64,000 nucleotides of DNA from Kineococcus rhizosphaerae (GCF_003002055.1 NZ_PVZF01000011.1:1-64000); one strand, 5' to 3'; positions 50,811 to 60,009 are shown, counted from the first letter of the stretch. Notes: generated from the sequence alone by a model not told the origin. Numbers and translations: made by a program.

Positions 50811-51715
50811 CCTCGGTTCCCCTCCAGGCTGAAGTCGTAGATCCCGGAGTCGAAGTCCCCGTACCCCGCGTAGTCCACGAGGTCGTACAGCTCCGCGCGG
50901 GTCTGCATCTGGGCGACCTTACCGTCCAGGGTCCCGGTGCCGGTGAGTTCGTCGAGCGCCCGGTCGGCGGCCCCCATCGCCAGCCGCAGCAGCGACACGG
51001 GGTGGATGACGATCCGCACCCCCGCGTCGCGCAGCTGCGCGTGCGTGAACAGGTCGCTGCGGCCGAACTCGGTCATGTTCGCCAGGACCGGGACGTCGAG
51101 CGCGGAGCACATGGCCTCGAACTCGGCGAGGTCGGCCATCGCCTCGGGGAACACGACGTCGGCCCCGGCGTCGACGAGCGCCTTCGCCCGGCGCACCGAG
51201 GCGTCGAAACCCTCCACCCCGCGCACGTCCGTGCGGGCGACGACGAGGAAGTCGCCGTCGCGGCGGGCGTCGACCGTGGCCCGCACGCGGCGCACCGCGG
51301 TCCGCTCGTCGACGACCTGCTTGCCCTCCAGGTGACCGCAGCGCTTGGGGTTCACCTGGTCCTCGACGTGCAGCCCGGCCACTCCGGCGTCCTCCATCGC
51401 CTGCACCGTGCGGGCGACGTTGAGGGGTTCACCGAACCCCGTGTCGGCGTCGACGAGGACGGGCAGGTCGCTGACGCGGGCGATCTGCGCGGACCGGCCG
51501 GCGACCTCCGTCAGCGTCGTGAGGCCGATGTCCGGCAACCCCAGGTCGGCCGACAGCACGGCCCCCGAGACGTAGACGCCCTCGAAGCCCTTGCGCTCGA
51601 TCAGTTTGGCGGACAACGGGTTGAACGCTCCCGGGAACCGCAGGAGCTCGGTCCCGGCGAGGGCGAGCCGGAAGGCCCGGCGTTTCGCGCTCGGCGTCGT
51701 CGACGAGTACAGCAC
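50807..51715 (-). CDS. prpB: Methylisocitrate lyase
   Basis: 302 residues, PEP mutase/isocitrate lyase fold. VDADTGFGEPLNVARTV, EDQVNPKRCGHLEGK with the catalytic Cys, and VVARTDVRGVEGFD. Splits 2-methylisocitrate to pyruvate and succinate. 9 nt after prpD. Confidence 0.94.
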   Translation of the reverse strand: MLYSSTTPSAKRRAFRLALAGTELLRFPGAFNPLSAKLIERKGFEGVYVSGAVLSADLGLPDIGLTTLTEVAGRSAQIARVSDLPVLVDADTGFGEPLNVARTVQAMEDAGVAGLHVEDQVNPKRCGHLEGKQVVDERTAVRRVRATVDARRDGDFLVVARTDVRGVEGFDASVRRAKALVDAGADVVFPEAMADLAEFEAMCSALDVPVLANMTEFGRSDLFTHAQLRDAGVRIVIHPVSLLRLAMGAADRALDELTGTGTLDGKVAQMQTRAELYDLVDYAGYGDFDSGIYDFSLEGNRG

Positions 51716-51724
51716 GGGGTCTCC

Positions 51725-53242
51725 TCAGAACAGGCCGGCGGGCAGGGGGACGGTCTCGAGCAGTTCCTCGGGGGCGGCGACCTGCAGGTCGCGCACCTCC
51801 TCGGCGGTCAGTTCCGGCAACCGGCGGGCCAGGTCGGTGAACCGGGCGACCTCGGCGTCGGTGAGGACGCCGGCGGCCAGCGTCGCCAGCTTCGCCTCGT
51901 ACTGCTCCCGGGTGAACGGGTGGGCGCCGAGGGGGTGCGCGTCGGCGACGGCGATCTCGTCGACGACCGTGGTGCCGTCTGTCAGCCGGGCCTCGACGCG
52001 GGCCCCGAACGCCTTCCGCGCGGGGTCGCTCGCGTGGTAGCGCTCGGTCCACTCCGGGTCCTCGACGGTCGACACCTTGCGCCACAGCTCGACCGTGTCG
52101 GGACGCCCGGCGCGTTCGCGGGCGTAGGAGTCGACGTGGTGCCAGCCGCCGTCCTGCAGCGCGACGGCGAAGATGTACGGCACGGAGTGGTCGAGGGTCT
52201 CCCGGCTGGCGGTGGGGTCGTACTTCTGCGGGTCGTTCGCCCCGGAGCCGATGACGACGTGCGTGTGGTGGGAGGTGTGCAGGACGATCCGCTCGACGTT
52301 CGCGGGGTCGCGCAGTGCGGGGTGCTCGCGGTGCAGGCGGCGGGCGAGGTCGATGACGGCCTGCGCCTGGTACTCCGCGGAGTGCTCCTTGGTGTACGTG
52401 TCGAGGATCGCGCGGCGGGGTTCACCGGGTTCGGGCAGCGGGACCCGGTAGACGGCGTCGGGACCGTCGAGCAGCCACGCGACGACGCCGTCCTCGCCCT
52501 CGTAGACCGGGGCCGGGCTCGTCTGCCCGCGCATCGCCCGGTCGACGGCCTCGACCGCGACCTTGCCCGCGAACGCGGGCGCGTACGCCTTCCACGTCGA
52601 GATCGCGCCCTTGCGCGACTGCCGGGTCGCCGTCGTCGTGTGCAGGGCCTGCCCGATCGCTTGGTGCACGACCTCGGTCGACAGCCCCAGCATGGTGCCG
52701 AGGCCGGCCGCGACGGACGGCCCGAGGTGCGCGACGTGGTCGATCTTGTGCCGGTGCAGCGAGATCGCGCGGACGAGGTCGACCTGCACCTCGTAGGCCG
52801 TGACGATGCCCCGCAGCAGGCTCGCGCCGTCGCACCCGACGTGCTGGGCGACGGCCACCAGCGCCGGGACGTTGTCGCCGGGGTGGGAGTACTCGGCCGC
52901 CAGGAACGTGTCGTGGAAGTCGAGCTCGCGCACCGCGACGCCGTTCGCCCACGCCGCCCACTCCGGCGAGGTGGTCTGCGTCGTCCCCACGATCCGGGCC
53001 CCCTCGCCGCCGCGCGAGACGGGGTGGTCCAGGGCCTGCGAGCGCGCCGCGACGACCGGGGCCCGCAGCAGCGACGCGGCGCTGACGGCGGCGTTGTCGA
53101 GGACGCGGTTGACGACCATCTCGGCGACGTCGTCGTCGACGGGGACGTCCTCGGTGGCCAGTTCCGCCAGCTTCCAGGCGAGTTCCTCGTGGCGGGCGAA
53201 CTCCTCGTCGCTGCGGTGGACGCGGACCTCGTGCTCTCTCAC
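51725..53242 (-). CDS. prpD: 2-Methylcitrate dehydratase (MmgE/PrpD family)
   Basis: 505 residues, normal PrpD length. [51 protein letters not shown] and [17 protein letters not shown]-like [15 protein letters not shown] are family hallmarks. Converts 2-methylcitrate to 2-methylaconitate (or methylisocitrate). GTG 53242 overlaps the GntR stop. Confidence 0.94.
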   Translation of the reverse strand: MREHEVRVHRSDEEFARHEELAWKLAELATEDVPVDDDVAEMVVNRVLDNAAVSAASLLRAPVVAARSQALDHPVSRGGEGARIVGTTQTTSPEWAAWANGVAVRELDFHDTFLAAEYSHPGDNVPALVAVAQHVGCDGASLLRGIVTAYEVQVDLVRAISLHRHKIDHVAHLGPSVAAGLGTMLGLSTEVVHQAIGQALHTTTATRQSRKGAISTWKAYAPAFAGKVAVEAVDRAMRGQTSPAPVYEGEDGVVAWLLDGPDAVYRVPLPEPGEPRRAILDTYTKEHSAEYQAQAVIDLARRLHREHPALRDPANVERIVLHTSHHTHVVIGSGANDPQKYDPTASRETLDHSVPYIFAVALQDGGWHHVDSYARERAGRPDTVELWRKVSTVEDPEWTERYHASDPARKAFGARVEARLTDGTTVVDEIAVADAHPLGAHPFTREQYEAKLATLAAGVLTDAEVARFTDLARRLPELTAEEVRDLQVAAPEELLETVPLPAGLF

Positions 53243-53901
53243 GCGCTCTCCTCCGTCGGGGTGGTCAGGCGCTGCCGGAAGTGGCTGCGGCTGCGGTGCA
53301 GGTGGACGTGGACGGCGTGCGCGGCGAGGTCGGCGTCGCCGTCGGTGAGGGCCTCGGCGACGAGCCGGTGCTCGCTGGCCGCGGCCCGCAGCCGGTCCGG
53401 GTCGTGCCGGGCCAGGCGGCGGATCCGGACGAGGTGGGTGCGGACGTCGTCGAGCGCGCGGACGAGCCAGGGGTTCGCGGTCGCGGCGTCGACCGCGGCG
53501 TCGAACTCGGCGCTCAGCGCGTAGTAGCGGTCCAGCTCGCCGGCCGCCACGAGGTCGGGGGCGTGGGCGAAGCGCCGGACGAACCCCTCGAACCCCTCCC
53601 CGGACCGGGCGGCGAGGCGGGCGGCCTTGACCTCCAGCGCCTCGCGGACGTCGTAGAGGTGGTCGAGGTCGCCCAGGTCGAGCGGGGCGACGACGAGACC
53701 GCGACCGCCGACGGGGCGGGCCAGGCCGTCGTGGACGAGCCGGGCGAACGCCTCGCGGACGGGGGTGCGGGAGACGCCGAGGCGGGCGCTCTGCTCCAGC
53801 TCGGCGAGCACTGCGCCGGGGGCCAGGACGCCGTCCAGGACGTCCTCGCGCAGCCGTGCGTACGTCCGGTCGGTCGCCCCACCACGCCGTTGTGCATGCA
53901 C
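53239..53901 (-). CDS. GntR (FadR subfamily) regulator of the prp operon
   Basis: 220 residues. Winged helix ([40 protein letters not shown]) and an FCD ligand domain with helical D-x3-R ([14 protein letters not shown]) and the metal His cluster ([26 protein letters not shown]). GTG 53901 is six bases after CAGAGT and sits inside a perfect operator, so it is preferred to the ATG at 53949. First gene of gntR-prpD-prpB-prpC. Confidence 0.88.
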   Translation of the reverse strand: MHAQRRGGATDRTYARLREDVLDGVLAPGAVLAELEQSARLGVSRTPVREAFARLVHDGLARPVGGRGLVVAPLDLGDLDHLYDVREALEVKAARLAARSGEGFEGFVRRFAHAPDLVAAGELDRYYALSAEFDAAVDAATANPWLVRALDDVRTHLVRIRRLARHDPDRLRAAASEHRLVAEALTDGDADLAAHAVHVHLHRSRSHFRQRLTTPTEESA

Positions 53902-53955
53902 AAGAGCACTCTGTGCCCCCGAGACCCTGACGTCAAGGCACCAGTGCATGCACTG
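53890..53955. promoter_or_regulatory. Two GTGCATGCAC operators of the prp operon
   Basis: TTGTGCATGCACAA (53890-53903) covers the GntR start codon; CAGTGCATGCACTG (53942-53955) lies upstream, inside the end of the kinase gene. Centres are 52 bp apart, five helical turns. A bound dimer at the first would block the transcript start, giving autorepression. Confidence 0.75.
53908..53913 (-). promoter_or_regulatory. -10 box CAGAGT of the prp operon
   Basis: CAGAGT on the minus strand, six bases, then GTG 53901. Weak match to TANNNT but in the recurring position. Confidence 0.4.
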
Positions 53956-54469
53956 CGCGAGCCACGTCGTCCGGGGTGTCGGCCACCCCCACGTCGACGA
54001 CGACGTCCCCGATCCCCGCGGCCGTCAGGACCGCGTCCAGCTCACCGCTGCGGCGCAGGTGCCAGTCCAGACCCTCGGGGTCCCCGGCGTGCCGGGCCCG
54101 CAGCCGCTCGGCGACGACCGGCAGCGCGAGCCGCAACCGGCACACCGTGAGCGGGACGCCGACGGCCTCCGCGTGCAGCGCGCGGTGCGCCGGGTCCTCC
54201 AGGACACCCGCGAGGACCAGCCGCCGCGCTCCCGCCGCGAGGTGGTTGCGGGCGACGTCGCGCAGGTTCGCCAGCTCCAGCCGCTCGTGGAACGGGTCGT
54301 CCGGCGGGGACGGCCAGGCGTACCGCAGGGCGTCGAGGTCGACCACCGCGTGCGGGACGCCCGCCGCGACCAGCAGCGCACCCAGCGCGTGGGCGGTCGT
54401 CGTCTTGCCGGACCCGACGGTGCCGGTGAGCAGCAGCGCGGACGGTTCGGGGGTGGGCTCCGGGTTCAC
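53933..54469 (-). CDS. P-loop kinase-like protein
   Basis: 178 residues. Walker A TGTVGSGKTTTAHALG, DLDALRYAW, then LANLRDVARNHLAAGARRLV and a C-terminal nucleotide-kinase-like half (CRLRLALPVVAERLRARHAG). Similar to small ATPases of the adenylylsulfate-kinase/AAA_33 type; substrate unknown. GTG 54469. Confidence 0.75.
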   Translation of the reverse strand: MNPEPTPEPSALLLTGTVGSGKTTTAHALGALLVAAGVPHAVVDLDALRYAWPSPPDDPFHERLELANLRDVARNHLAAGARRLVLAGVLEDPAHRALHAEAVGVPLTVCRLRLALPVVAERLRARHAGDPEGLDWHLRRSGELDAVLTAAGIGDVVVDVGVADTPDDVARAVHALVP

Positions 54470-54494
54470 CGGGCCGAGGCTGCCACGGGTCGGG

Positions 54495-54935
54495 TCAGAG
54501 GGACCCCCCGAAGGGGTGGTCGATGACGTACTTGACGGTCCCGTCCGGCTGGCGGCGCAGCACCTCGGTGGTGGTCCCGGCCAGCGGGACGAGGTTTCCC
54601 TCGGCGTCGTGACCGCCCGTCATCCGGAACCGGATGCTGCTGAGGACCAACTCGTCCTCCACGAGCCAGTACGACGGGGTGTACTCCAGGGTCCCGCCGA
54701 GGGCGAGGAACTGCTGCAGGGCCACGCGGATGGCCGGGTGGCCGCGCAGCGGTTCCGCGCCCGGTCCGGGCACGATCACGGCGTCCTCCTCGTAGGTGGC
54801 CATCAGGGCCTCGAGGTCGCCGGCGTTGAAGGCGTCGCACCAGGTCTGGTTGAGGGCGTGCGGCCGCCCGGGGTCGGCGTCGGGGGTGGCGGTCGGGTTC
54901 GCGGGCGGGTTCGTGGCGCGGGTCGGTGCGGTCAT
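54495..54935 (-). CDS. SnoaL/DUF4440-like protein
   Basis: 146 residues. Pro/Ala/Thr-rich first 28 residues, then an NTF2-like fold (WCDAFNAGDLEALMATYEED, EPLRGHPAIRVALQQFLAL, VLRRQPDGTVKYVIDHPFGG). Family of small ligand-binding or unknown-function proteins. Good GGAGG-type site before ATG 54935. Confidence 0.8.
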   Translation of the reverse strand: MTAPTRATNPPANPTATPDADPGRPHALNQTWCDAFNAGDLEALMATYEEDAVIVPGPGAEPLRGHPAIRVALQQFLALGGTLEYTPSYWLVEDELVLSSIRFRMTGGHDAEGNLVPLAGTTTEVLRRQPDGTVKYVIDHPFGGSL

Positions 54936-54980
54936 GGTCGGGTCCTCCTGGGTTCGGGTGGGGCGGGTTTCCTCGGACGG

Positions 54981-55784
54981 TCAGGGGCGGGTGGTGCCGT
55001 GGACCTGCAGCGCGCGCCGGGCGTAGACCCGGGGCGCGACGAGGGGGACGAGGACGCGCGGCAGCGCGGGCGCCTGCGCGAGCATCCCGGCCAGGACCTC
55101 CGGGTCGCCCTCGTAGGCGAACATCCCGAAGACCAGGGGCAGCTGCGAGCGCGGGACGGCGGCCGCCCCGGCGGCGCCGACGGCCTCCCACTCCGCCGTC
55201 GTCAGGTGCGTGGCCGCCAGGGGCAGCAGCGTGCGTTCCTCGTCGTCGAGGTGCTCGGCGAGCAGCGCGTGCAGGGTGCGCAGCGCGGCGGTGAGGGCGT
55301 CGCGGGTCTCGACGTCGACCCGTTCGCGCCAGCGCCGGCGAGCGGTAGCCACCGCGTCGAGGGCGGCGTCGAGGCCGGCGTGCTGCTCCTCGGCGGCGTC
55401 GAGGCGGTCCAGTGCGCTGCGCGGCAAGCGGTCCCGCAGCGGCGGCCACAGCAGTTCGTCCTCCCCGGCGTGGTGGTGGTGCAGCAGGTCGCACAGCAGG
55501 CCGAGGTGGCGGTCCACGGCCGCGGCCCGGCCGCGGGCGCCCGGGACGACCCGGTCCACCGCCGCCGGAGCGAGGCGGAACTCGCGCAGCAGCGCGGTGT
55601 GGACGACGAGCATGTCGCGGACGTCGACGACCTCACGGGCGGGGGCCGCGGACGTGCCGGGGACGGTGGGGACGGTGGGGACGGTGGGGACGCAGACCCA
55701 GCCGGCCTGGTCGGGGTTCCACCAGCAGCTCCGGGTGTGCCGGTGCGGTGCGGTTCCGGGGTTCTGGTTCACGGTGGTGTTCAC
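54981..55784 (-). CDS. Hemerythrin HHE-domain protein
   Basis: 267 residues. A His/Trp/Cys-containing start, a TVP triple repeat (about 34-42), then the hemerythrin four-helix domain with iron ligands HTALLREF, HLGLLCDLLHHHHAGEDELL, EEQHAGLDAAL and LLAEHLDDEERTLLPL. A C-terminal helical extension follows. Possible role in oxygen or NO sensing/storage. GTG/ATG start at 55784. Confidence 0.85.
   Translation of the reverse strand: MNTTVNQNPGTAPHRHTRSCWWNPDQAGWVCVPTVPTVPTVPGTSAAPAREVVDVRDMLVVHTALLREFRLAPAAVDRVVPGARGRAAAVDRHLGLLCDLLHHHHAGEDELLWPPLRDRLPRSALDRLDAAEEQHAGLDAALDAVATARRRWRERVDVETRDALTAALRTLHALLAEHLDDEERTLLPLAATHLTTAEWEAVGAAGAAAVPRSQLPLVFGMFAYEGDPEVLAGMLAQAPALPRVLVPLVAPRVYARRALQVHGTTRP
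55659..55685. repeat. Three perfect copies of GGGGACGGT
   Basis: A 9-bp tandem repeat inside the hemerythrin gene coding for TVP-TVP-TVP; a fourth imperfect unit follows. In-frame units allow copy-number change without frameshift. Confidence 0.85.
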
Positions 55785-55888
55785 GTCGCCGAGACTCGTC
55801 CGCGGCCGGGGGCGGGGACCATCCCAGGTTCCTGTGGTCTTCCCCGCGGGGTGTTCCCCCGGCGCACCCGCGTGGGCACCATGGCGGG

Positions 55889-56954
55889 GTGCAGACGAGA
55901 CGGCCGGCCGGGCGACGCGGCCTCGTGAGTTCGGTGCAGGACGTCACCGCGGAGCGCGTGGACCTGCCGACCCTGGCCGAGGAGCTGCTCGCGGCCGTCG
56001 CCCGCCACGTCCCCTTCGACTTCGCCTGCTTCGCCACGACCGACCCCGCGACGGGCCTCATCACGTGGGCGCACAAGTCGCGGTCGCTCGGCGTGGGCGA
56101 CGAGGAGTTCGCCGCGACCGAGTACGGCCCACCGGACGTCAACGGGTTCGCCGAGATCGTCCAGCGCCGCCCGCCGCTGGGTCTGCTCTCCCTCGACACC
56201 GGCGGCGAGGTGGACCGGTGCCGGCGCCACCGCGAGTTCACGGCCCCGCGCTTCGGCTTCACCGACGAGCTCCGGGTGGCGTTCCTGAGCCGGGACGCCC
56301 CGTGGGCCCTGCTGGCCCTCTACCGCGGCCCGGGCGATCCGCCGTTCACCGCCGAGGAGGCGGCACCGCTGGTCGCGATCGGCGAACTGGTCGCCGAGGC
56401 GGTGCAGCGCAGCCTGTTCGACCTGGCCGAACCCGTCGGTGGTTCGGCGGCCGGGGCCGGGCCGGCCGTCCTGCTCGTCGACGGCGACGACCGGGTGACC
56501 CGGTTGACCGCCGCGGCCCGCACCGCGGTGGACGAACTGGGCGGCTGGGACCACGGGTCGCTGCCCGCGAACGTCCTGGCCGTGGTGGCCTCGGCGCGGC
56601 ACGGGGCCCGCGACGGCGAGACCCGGGTGCGGGGGGGTCTCCGGCGGCTGGCTGACCCTGCGCGCGGCGGCGCTGGCTCCCCCGGACGCCGCCGGGGACC
56701 CCGGCGGCGACGTCGTCGTCACCGTGGAACCCACCCCCCGCGGGGCGCTGAGCCGGCTCGCGCTGGCCGCCCACGGGCTGACCGCCCGCGAGGAGGACGT
56801 CGCCCTGCTGGTGCTGCAGGGCGCCGACACCCGCGCCGTGGCGGCGGCCCTGCACCTGTCGCCGTGGACGGTGCAGGACCACCTCAAGGCGATCTTCGCC
56901 AAGCTCGGGGTCGGCAGCCGACGGGAGATGACCGCCCGGCTCGTGCTGGACTGA
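55889..56954 (+). pseudogene. GAF-LuxR regulator frameshifted at a G7 run
   Basis: From GTG 55889 the frame gives a GAF domain (about 15-190: HVPFDFACFATTDPATGLIT, FGFTDELRVAFLSRD). At GCGGGGGGGTC (G7 at 56631-56637) the frame leaves the family pattern. One G fewer restores GVSGGWLTLRAAALAPPDAA and leads to an intact LuxR helix-turn-helix (GLTAREEDVALLVLQGADTR, HLSPWTVQDHLKAIFAKLGV, ending 56954). As read, the DNA-binding half is not joined to the sensor. This may be true mutation, slippage-based switching or a read error. Confidence 0.8.
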
Positions 56955-56984
56955 ACCGGGGGCGCTCCCTGCCACACTGACGCG

Positions 56985-57890
56985 GTGCCGAAAAGACCTC
57001 GTCGCCGGCCGCGGTGGCGCGAACGCAGCCGTCTGGTCCGCCTGTGGCGGCTGGCCCGCACCCGCCGCCCGCGGACCTTCACCGAGAAGGTCCGCTACAA
57101 GATGCTGCGCGACCACCGCCCGCTGATCGTCACCCTCGCCGACAAGGTGGCCGTGCGCGACCACGTCGAGGCACTCGTCGGTCCCGGTCACCTGCCCGCG
57201 CTGCACGCGGTCCTCGACGACCCCTCCGACCTGGCCGCGCTGGACCTGCCGGAGTCGTACGTCCTCAAACCCAGCCACGGCAGCGGGGCGGTCGTCGTGG
57301 TGTCCCCGCAGGCCCCCGCCGAGGCCCGGCTGCCCGTGGCCCACTACAGCTGGGTGTACTGCCACGTCCGCCCCGAGCACGCCGACCGCGACCACTTCGT
57401 CGCCATCGCCCGGCACTGGACGAGCCAGCTCTACGGGCAGGGACCGAACCGGGAGTGGGCCTACGGGCACGTGCCGCGGCGCGTCGTCGTCGAGGAACTG
57501 CTGCGCGGGCCGGACGGCTCCGTCCCCGACGACCACAAGTTCTTCGTGTTCCACGGCCGCTGCCACGCCGTGCAGGTCGACTCGGGCCGGTTCGGGCACC
57601 GGACCCAGGACTTCCACCGCCCGGACTGGGAGCACCTGCCGCTGTCCGGTGGACCGCCGTGGGCCGACCCGCCGCACCCGCGCCCGGAACGGCTGACCGA
57701 GATGCTCGCCCTGGCCGAACGCCTCGGCGCGGGCACCGACTTCGTGCGCGTCGACCTCTACGCCCTGCCCGACCGGGTCGTCGTCGGGGAACTGACGAAC
57801 TACCCCGCCGGCGGGAACAGCCCGTTCCACCCCGCGCACTTCGACGCGGAGTTCGGGGTTCCGTGGACCGTCCCGCGCCGCTACCGGTGA
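56985..57890 (+). CDS. TupA-like ATP-grasp protein
   Basis: 301 residues. TFTEKVRYKMLRDHRPL, LADKVAVRDHVEALVG, YVLKPSHGSGAVVVV (ATP-binding Lys), VPDDHKFFVFHGRCHAVQVD, DFVRVDLYALPDRVVVGELT and NYPAGGNSPFHP match the TupA-like family linked to wall polymers (teichuronopeptide, capsule). Ligates an amino acid or similar to a carbohydrate, by family. GTG 56985 is six bases after CACACT. Confidence 0.88.
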   Translation: MPKRPRRRPRWRERSRLVRLWRLARTRRPRTFTEKVRYKMLRDHRPLIVTLADKVAVRDHVEALVGPGHLPALHAVLDDPSDLAALDLPESYVLKPSHGSGAVVVVSPQAPAEARLPVAHYSWVYCHVRPEHADRDHFVAIARHWTSQLYGQGPNREWAYGHVPRRVVVEELLRGPDGSVPDDHKFFVFHGRCHAVQVDSGRFGHRTQDFHRPDWEHLPLSGGPPWADPPHPRPERLTEMLALAERLGAGTDFVRVDLYALPDRVVVGELTNYPAGGNSPFHPAHFDAEFGVPWTVPRRYR

Positions 57891-57897
57891 GCGCGCG

Positions 57898-58270
57898 TCA
57901 CCGGTGCAGCGCCCTCGTCAGGGCCAGGTGGGGAACTCCGATCGCGTTGCCGCCCAGCAGGAGCGCGGCGTTCACGACGGGCAGCGCCCCGCGCCCGCGA
58001 CCGGGCCACCCGTACCGGCGCGCGACCACCAGGGTGCCGGTCGTGCACAGGCCCGAGCCGGTGAGGAACAGCGCCGTCGTCCCGGCCTCGGCGTGGACCG
58101 CGCCGGGTCCCGTGCGGTGCGCGCGCCGTTCGCACGCCACCGCGACGATCCCCGGGACCAGGCTCAGGGCGCCCGCGCGTCGCGGCGGCGAGCACGCCGA
58201 GGGCGGCGACCGACGTCGCGTCGAGGGCCAGCACCGCGCACAGCCCGCGCAGCGCCCGACCGGTGCGCAC
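57898..58270 (-). pseudogene. Small membrane protein gene with one frameshift
   Basis: GTG 58270 starts TGRALRGLCAVLALDATSVA with LGVLAAA; near 58175-58185 a change of frame is needed to reach LVPGIVAVACERRAHRTG, ALFLTGSGLCTTGTLVVARR and VVNAALLLGGNAIGVPHLAL. Total length is 3n+1. The joined protein would have four membrane helices. The start lies right after the hydrolase stop. Family unknown. Confidence 0.5.
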
Positions 58271-58271
58271 C

Positions 58272-59144
58272 TCAGCCGTCCTCCGGCCCGGTGCGCAGCC
58301 ACTTCTCGACCTGCGCCCGGGCGACGCGCGCCATGGTCGTGGCGTGCCGGGTGAAACCGTGCGGGGAGGCGGGGAACACCCGAAGGTCGACGTCGACGCC
58401 CGCCGCCGCCAGCCGGGCCGCCATCGCGAGGTTGTCCTCCAGCAGGACGTCGTCCGCGCCGACCACGAGCAGGACGGGCGGCAGGCCGCGCAGGTCGGCG
58501 AAGACCGGTGAGACGTCGGGCAGCGTGCGGTCGGGGACGTGGCCGGCGTACGCCCGGAGGAAGAACTCGTCCGCGATGCGCCGCCCCGCGGGGGTCGTCC
58601 CGCTGAGGTCGTAGGTGCCGAACTCCAGGGCCGCCCGGGCGAAGGCCCCCGGCACGCGCAGCAGCGTGGTCACGGCGAGGGTGGCGCCCGCCGAGAGACC
58701 CCCGATCGTGCGGGGGACGTCCCCGAAGCGGTCGACGACCCAGCGCGCGGCCGCCGCGCAGTCGTCCGGCGCCGCGGGCCAGGGGTGCTCGGGCGCCAGC
58801 CGGTGCTCGACACCGACGACCACGACCCCCAGCTCCCCGGCGAGGGCCCGCTGCTGCACGTCGTCCGGGGACCCGAGGAAGAACCCGCCGCCGTGCAGGT
58901 CGAGGTGCACCCCGCGGACCGGACCGGCGGGCCGGTGGACCCGCAGCCGGACCCCCTCGGGCGTCGCCTCCACGACCGCCGGGGGGTCGGAGGGCAGGGG
59001 CGTGGGGACCGCCGCGCGGGCGGCGGCCAGTTCCCCCGGTCCGGACGGACCGCGCCGCGGGGTGCGACGGGCGTAGAACTCCCGCGACTCGGCGGCGAAC
59101 TCCGCGAGGCGGGGGTCGATGAGGTGGTCGAGCCCCAGGCGCAC
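58272..59144 (-). CDS. Alpha/beta hydrolase (hormone-sensitive-lipase family)
   Basis: 290 residues. Oxyanion motif LHGGGFFLGS, nucleophile elbow GGLSAGATLA, Asp in VVGADDVLLEDN and His in SPHGFTRH. Esterase of the HSL/acetyl-hydrolase type; substrate unknown, no signal peptide. GTG 59144 is six bases after TAGGGT. Confidence 0.92.
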   Translation of the reverse strand: MRLGLDHLIDPRLAEFAAESREFYARRTPRRGPSGPGELAAARAAVPTPLPSDPPAVVEATPEGVRLRVHRPAGPVRGVHLDLHGGGFFLGSPDDVQQRALAGELGVVVVGVEHRLAPEHPWPAAPDDCAAAARWVVDRFGDVPRTIGGLSAGATLAVTTLLRVPGAFARAALEFGTYDLSGTTPAGRRIADEFFLRAYAGHVPDRTLPDVSPVFADLRGLPPVLLVVGADDVLLEDNLAMAARLAAAGVDVDLRVFPASPHGFTRHATTMARVARAQVEKWLRTGPEDG

Positions 59145-59150
59145 GGTCCG

Positions 59151-59156
59151 ACCCTA
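59151..59156 (-). promoter_or_regulatory. -10 box TAGGGT of a leaderless transcript
   Basis: TAGGGT on the minus strand, six bases, then GTG 59144. Confidence 0.5.
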
Positions 59157-59193
59157 GGCCGGGAAACGCCCCCGCGGACCCGGGGCCGTCCCC

Positions 59194-59199
59194 TAGGTT
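59194..59199 (+). promoter_or_regulatory. -10 box TAGGTT of a leaderless transcript
   Basis: TAGGTT, six bases, then GTG 59206. Divergent from the hydrolase promoter, with only 37 bp between the two -10 boxes. Confidence 0.5.
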
Positions 59200-59205
59200 C
59201 CCCCT

Positions 59206-60009
59206 GTGCTCCTCGCCGACCAGGTCGCCCTGCTCCTGCTCGACGGCCGCGGTGGCCGGCGGCTGTCCGCCCGGGCGGCGGGCACCGTCCTCGCGGGGGC
59301 GCTGCTGAGCGAACTGGTCCTGCTGCGCCGCCTCGGGGCGGACCCCGACACGGGCGTGCTGCGGGTCCGGCCCGGCCCCGCCCTCGAACCCCGGCTCGCG
59401 GCGGCCCTGGCGGCGGTGACGGACTCCGGCGGCGACACCGCCCGCAGCGTGCGCGCGCTGGCCGCCGCGGCACCGTGGGACGACGCCGTGGCGACCCTGG
59501 CGAAGACCGGCGCGCTGCGCACCGAGAAGCGGCGGCGGTTCCTGGTGCTGACGTCGGTGCGCTGGTTCCCGCGCAAGGGGTCCGTCGTGGGGCTCCAGAC
59601 GCGGCTGCGGACGGCGCTGACGGCCGCCCGGAAACCGGCGAGGGCGCGGGCAGTGGACCCGGCGACCGTCAGCCTCGCCGTGCTGCTCGCCGGGACCGCT
59701 GCCCTGCGGTGGGTGGTGCCGGACCTGCCGCGCGGTCTGGACGCCGACGACGCCGCCGAGGTCCTGGCCGGGGCCCGCCGGCTGGACCCGGAGTTCCAGG
59801 GGGCGCTGGAGGACCTGGAGTCCGCGGTGTCCGTCCGCGCGGGTGCGTGGTCCTCGGACGGGGACTCCTCCGACTGGGCGTCGGGCGACGGCGGGGGGCA
59901 CCACCACGGGGGGCACCACGACGGGCACCACGGGGGCTGGGACGGGGGTTCCGACGGCGGTTCCGACGGGGGCGGGGGCGACGGTGGTGGCGGGGGCGGC
60001 GGGGACTGA
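59206..60009 (+). CDS. GOLPH3/GPP34 family protein with His/Gly/Asp tail
   Basis: 267 residues. LLADQVALLLLDGRGGRRLS, GTVLAGALLSELVLLRRLGA and GALRTEKRRRFLVLTSVRWF match the GPP34 (Golgi phosphoprotein 3) fold known from actinobacteria, which binds phosphoinositide-type lipids in eukaryotes. The last about 45 residues are almost only G, D, S, H and W (GGGHHHGGHHDGHHGGWDGG and so on), a likely metal-binding or disordered tail. The bacterial role is unknown. Confidence 0.87.
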   Translation: MLLADQVALLLLDGRGGRRLSARAAGTVLAGALLSELVLLRRLGADPDTGVLRVRPGPALEPRLAAALAAVTDSGGDTARSVRALAAAAPWDDAVATLAKTGALRTEKRRRFLVLTSVRWFPRKGSVVGLQTRLRTALTAARKPARARAVDPATVSLAVLLAGTAALRWVVPDLPRGLDADDAAEVLAGARRLDPEFQGALEDLESAVSVRAGAWSSDGDSSDWASGDGGGHHHGGHHDGHHGGWDGGSDGGSDGGGGDGGGGGGGD

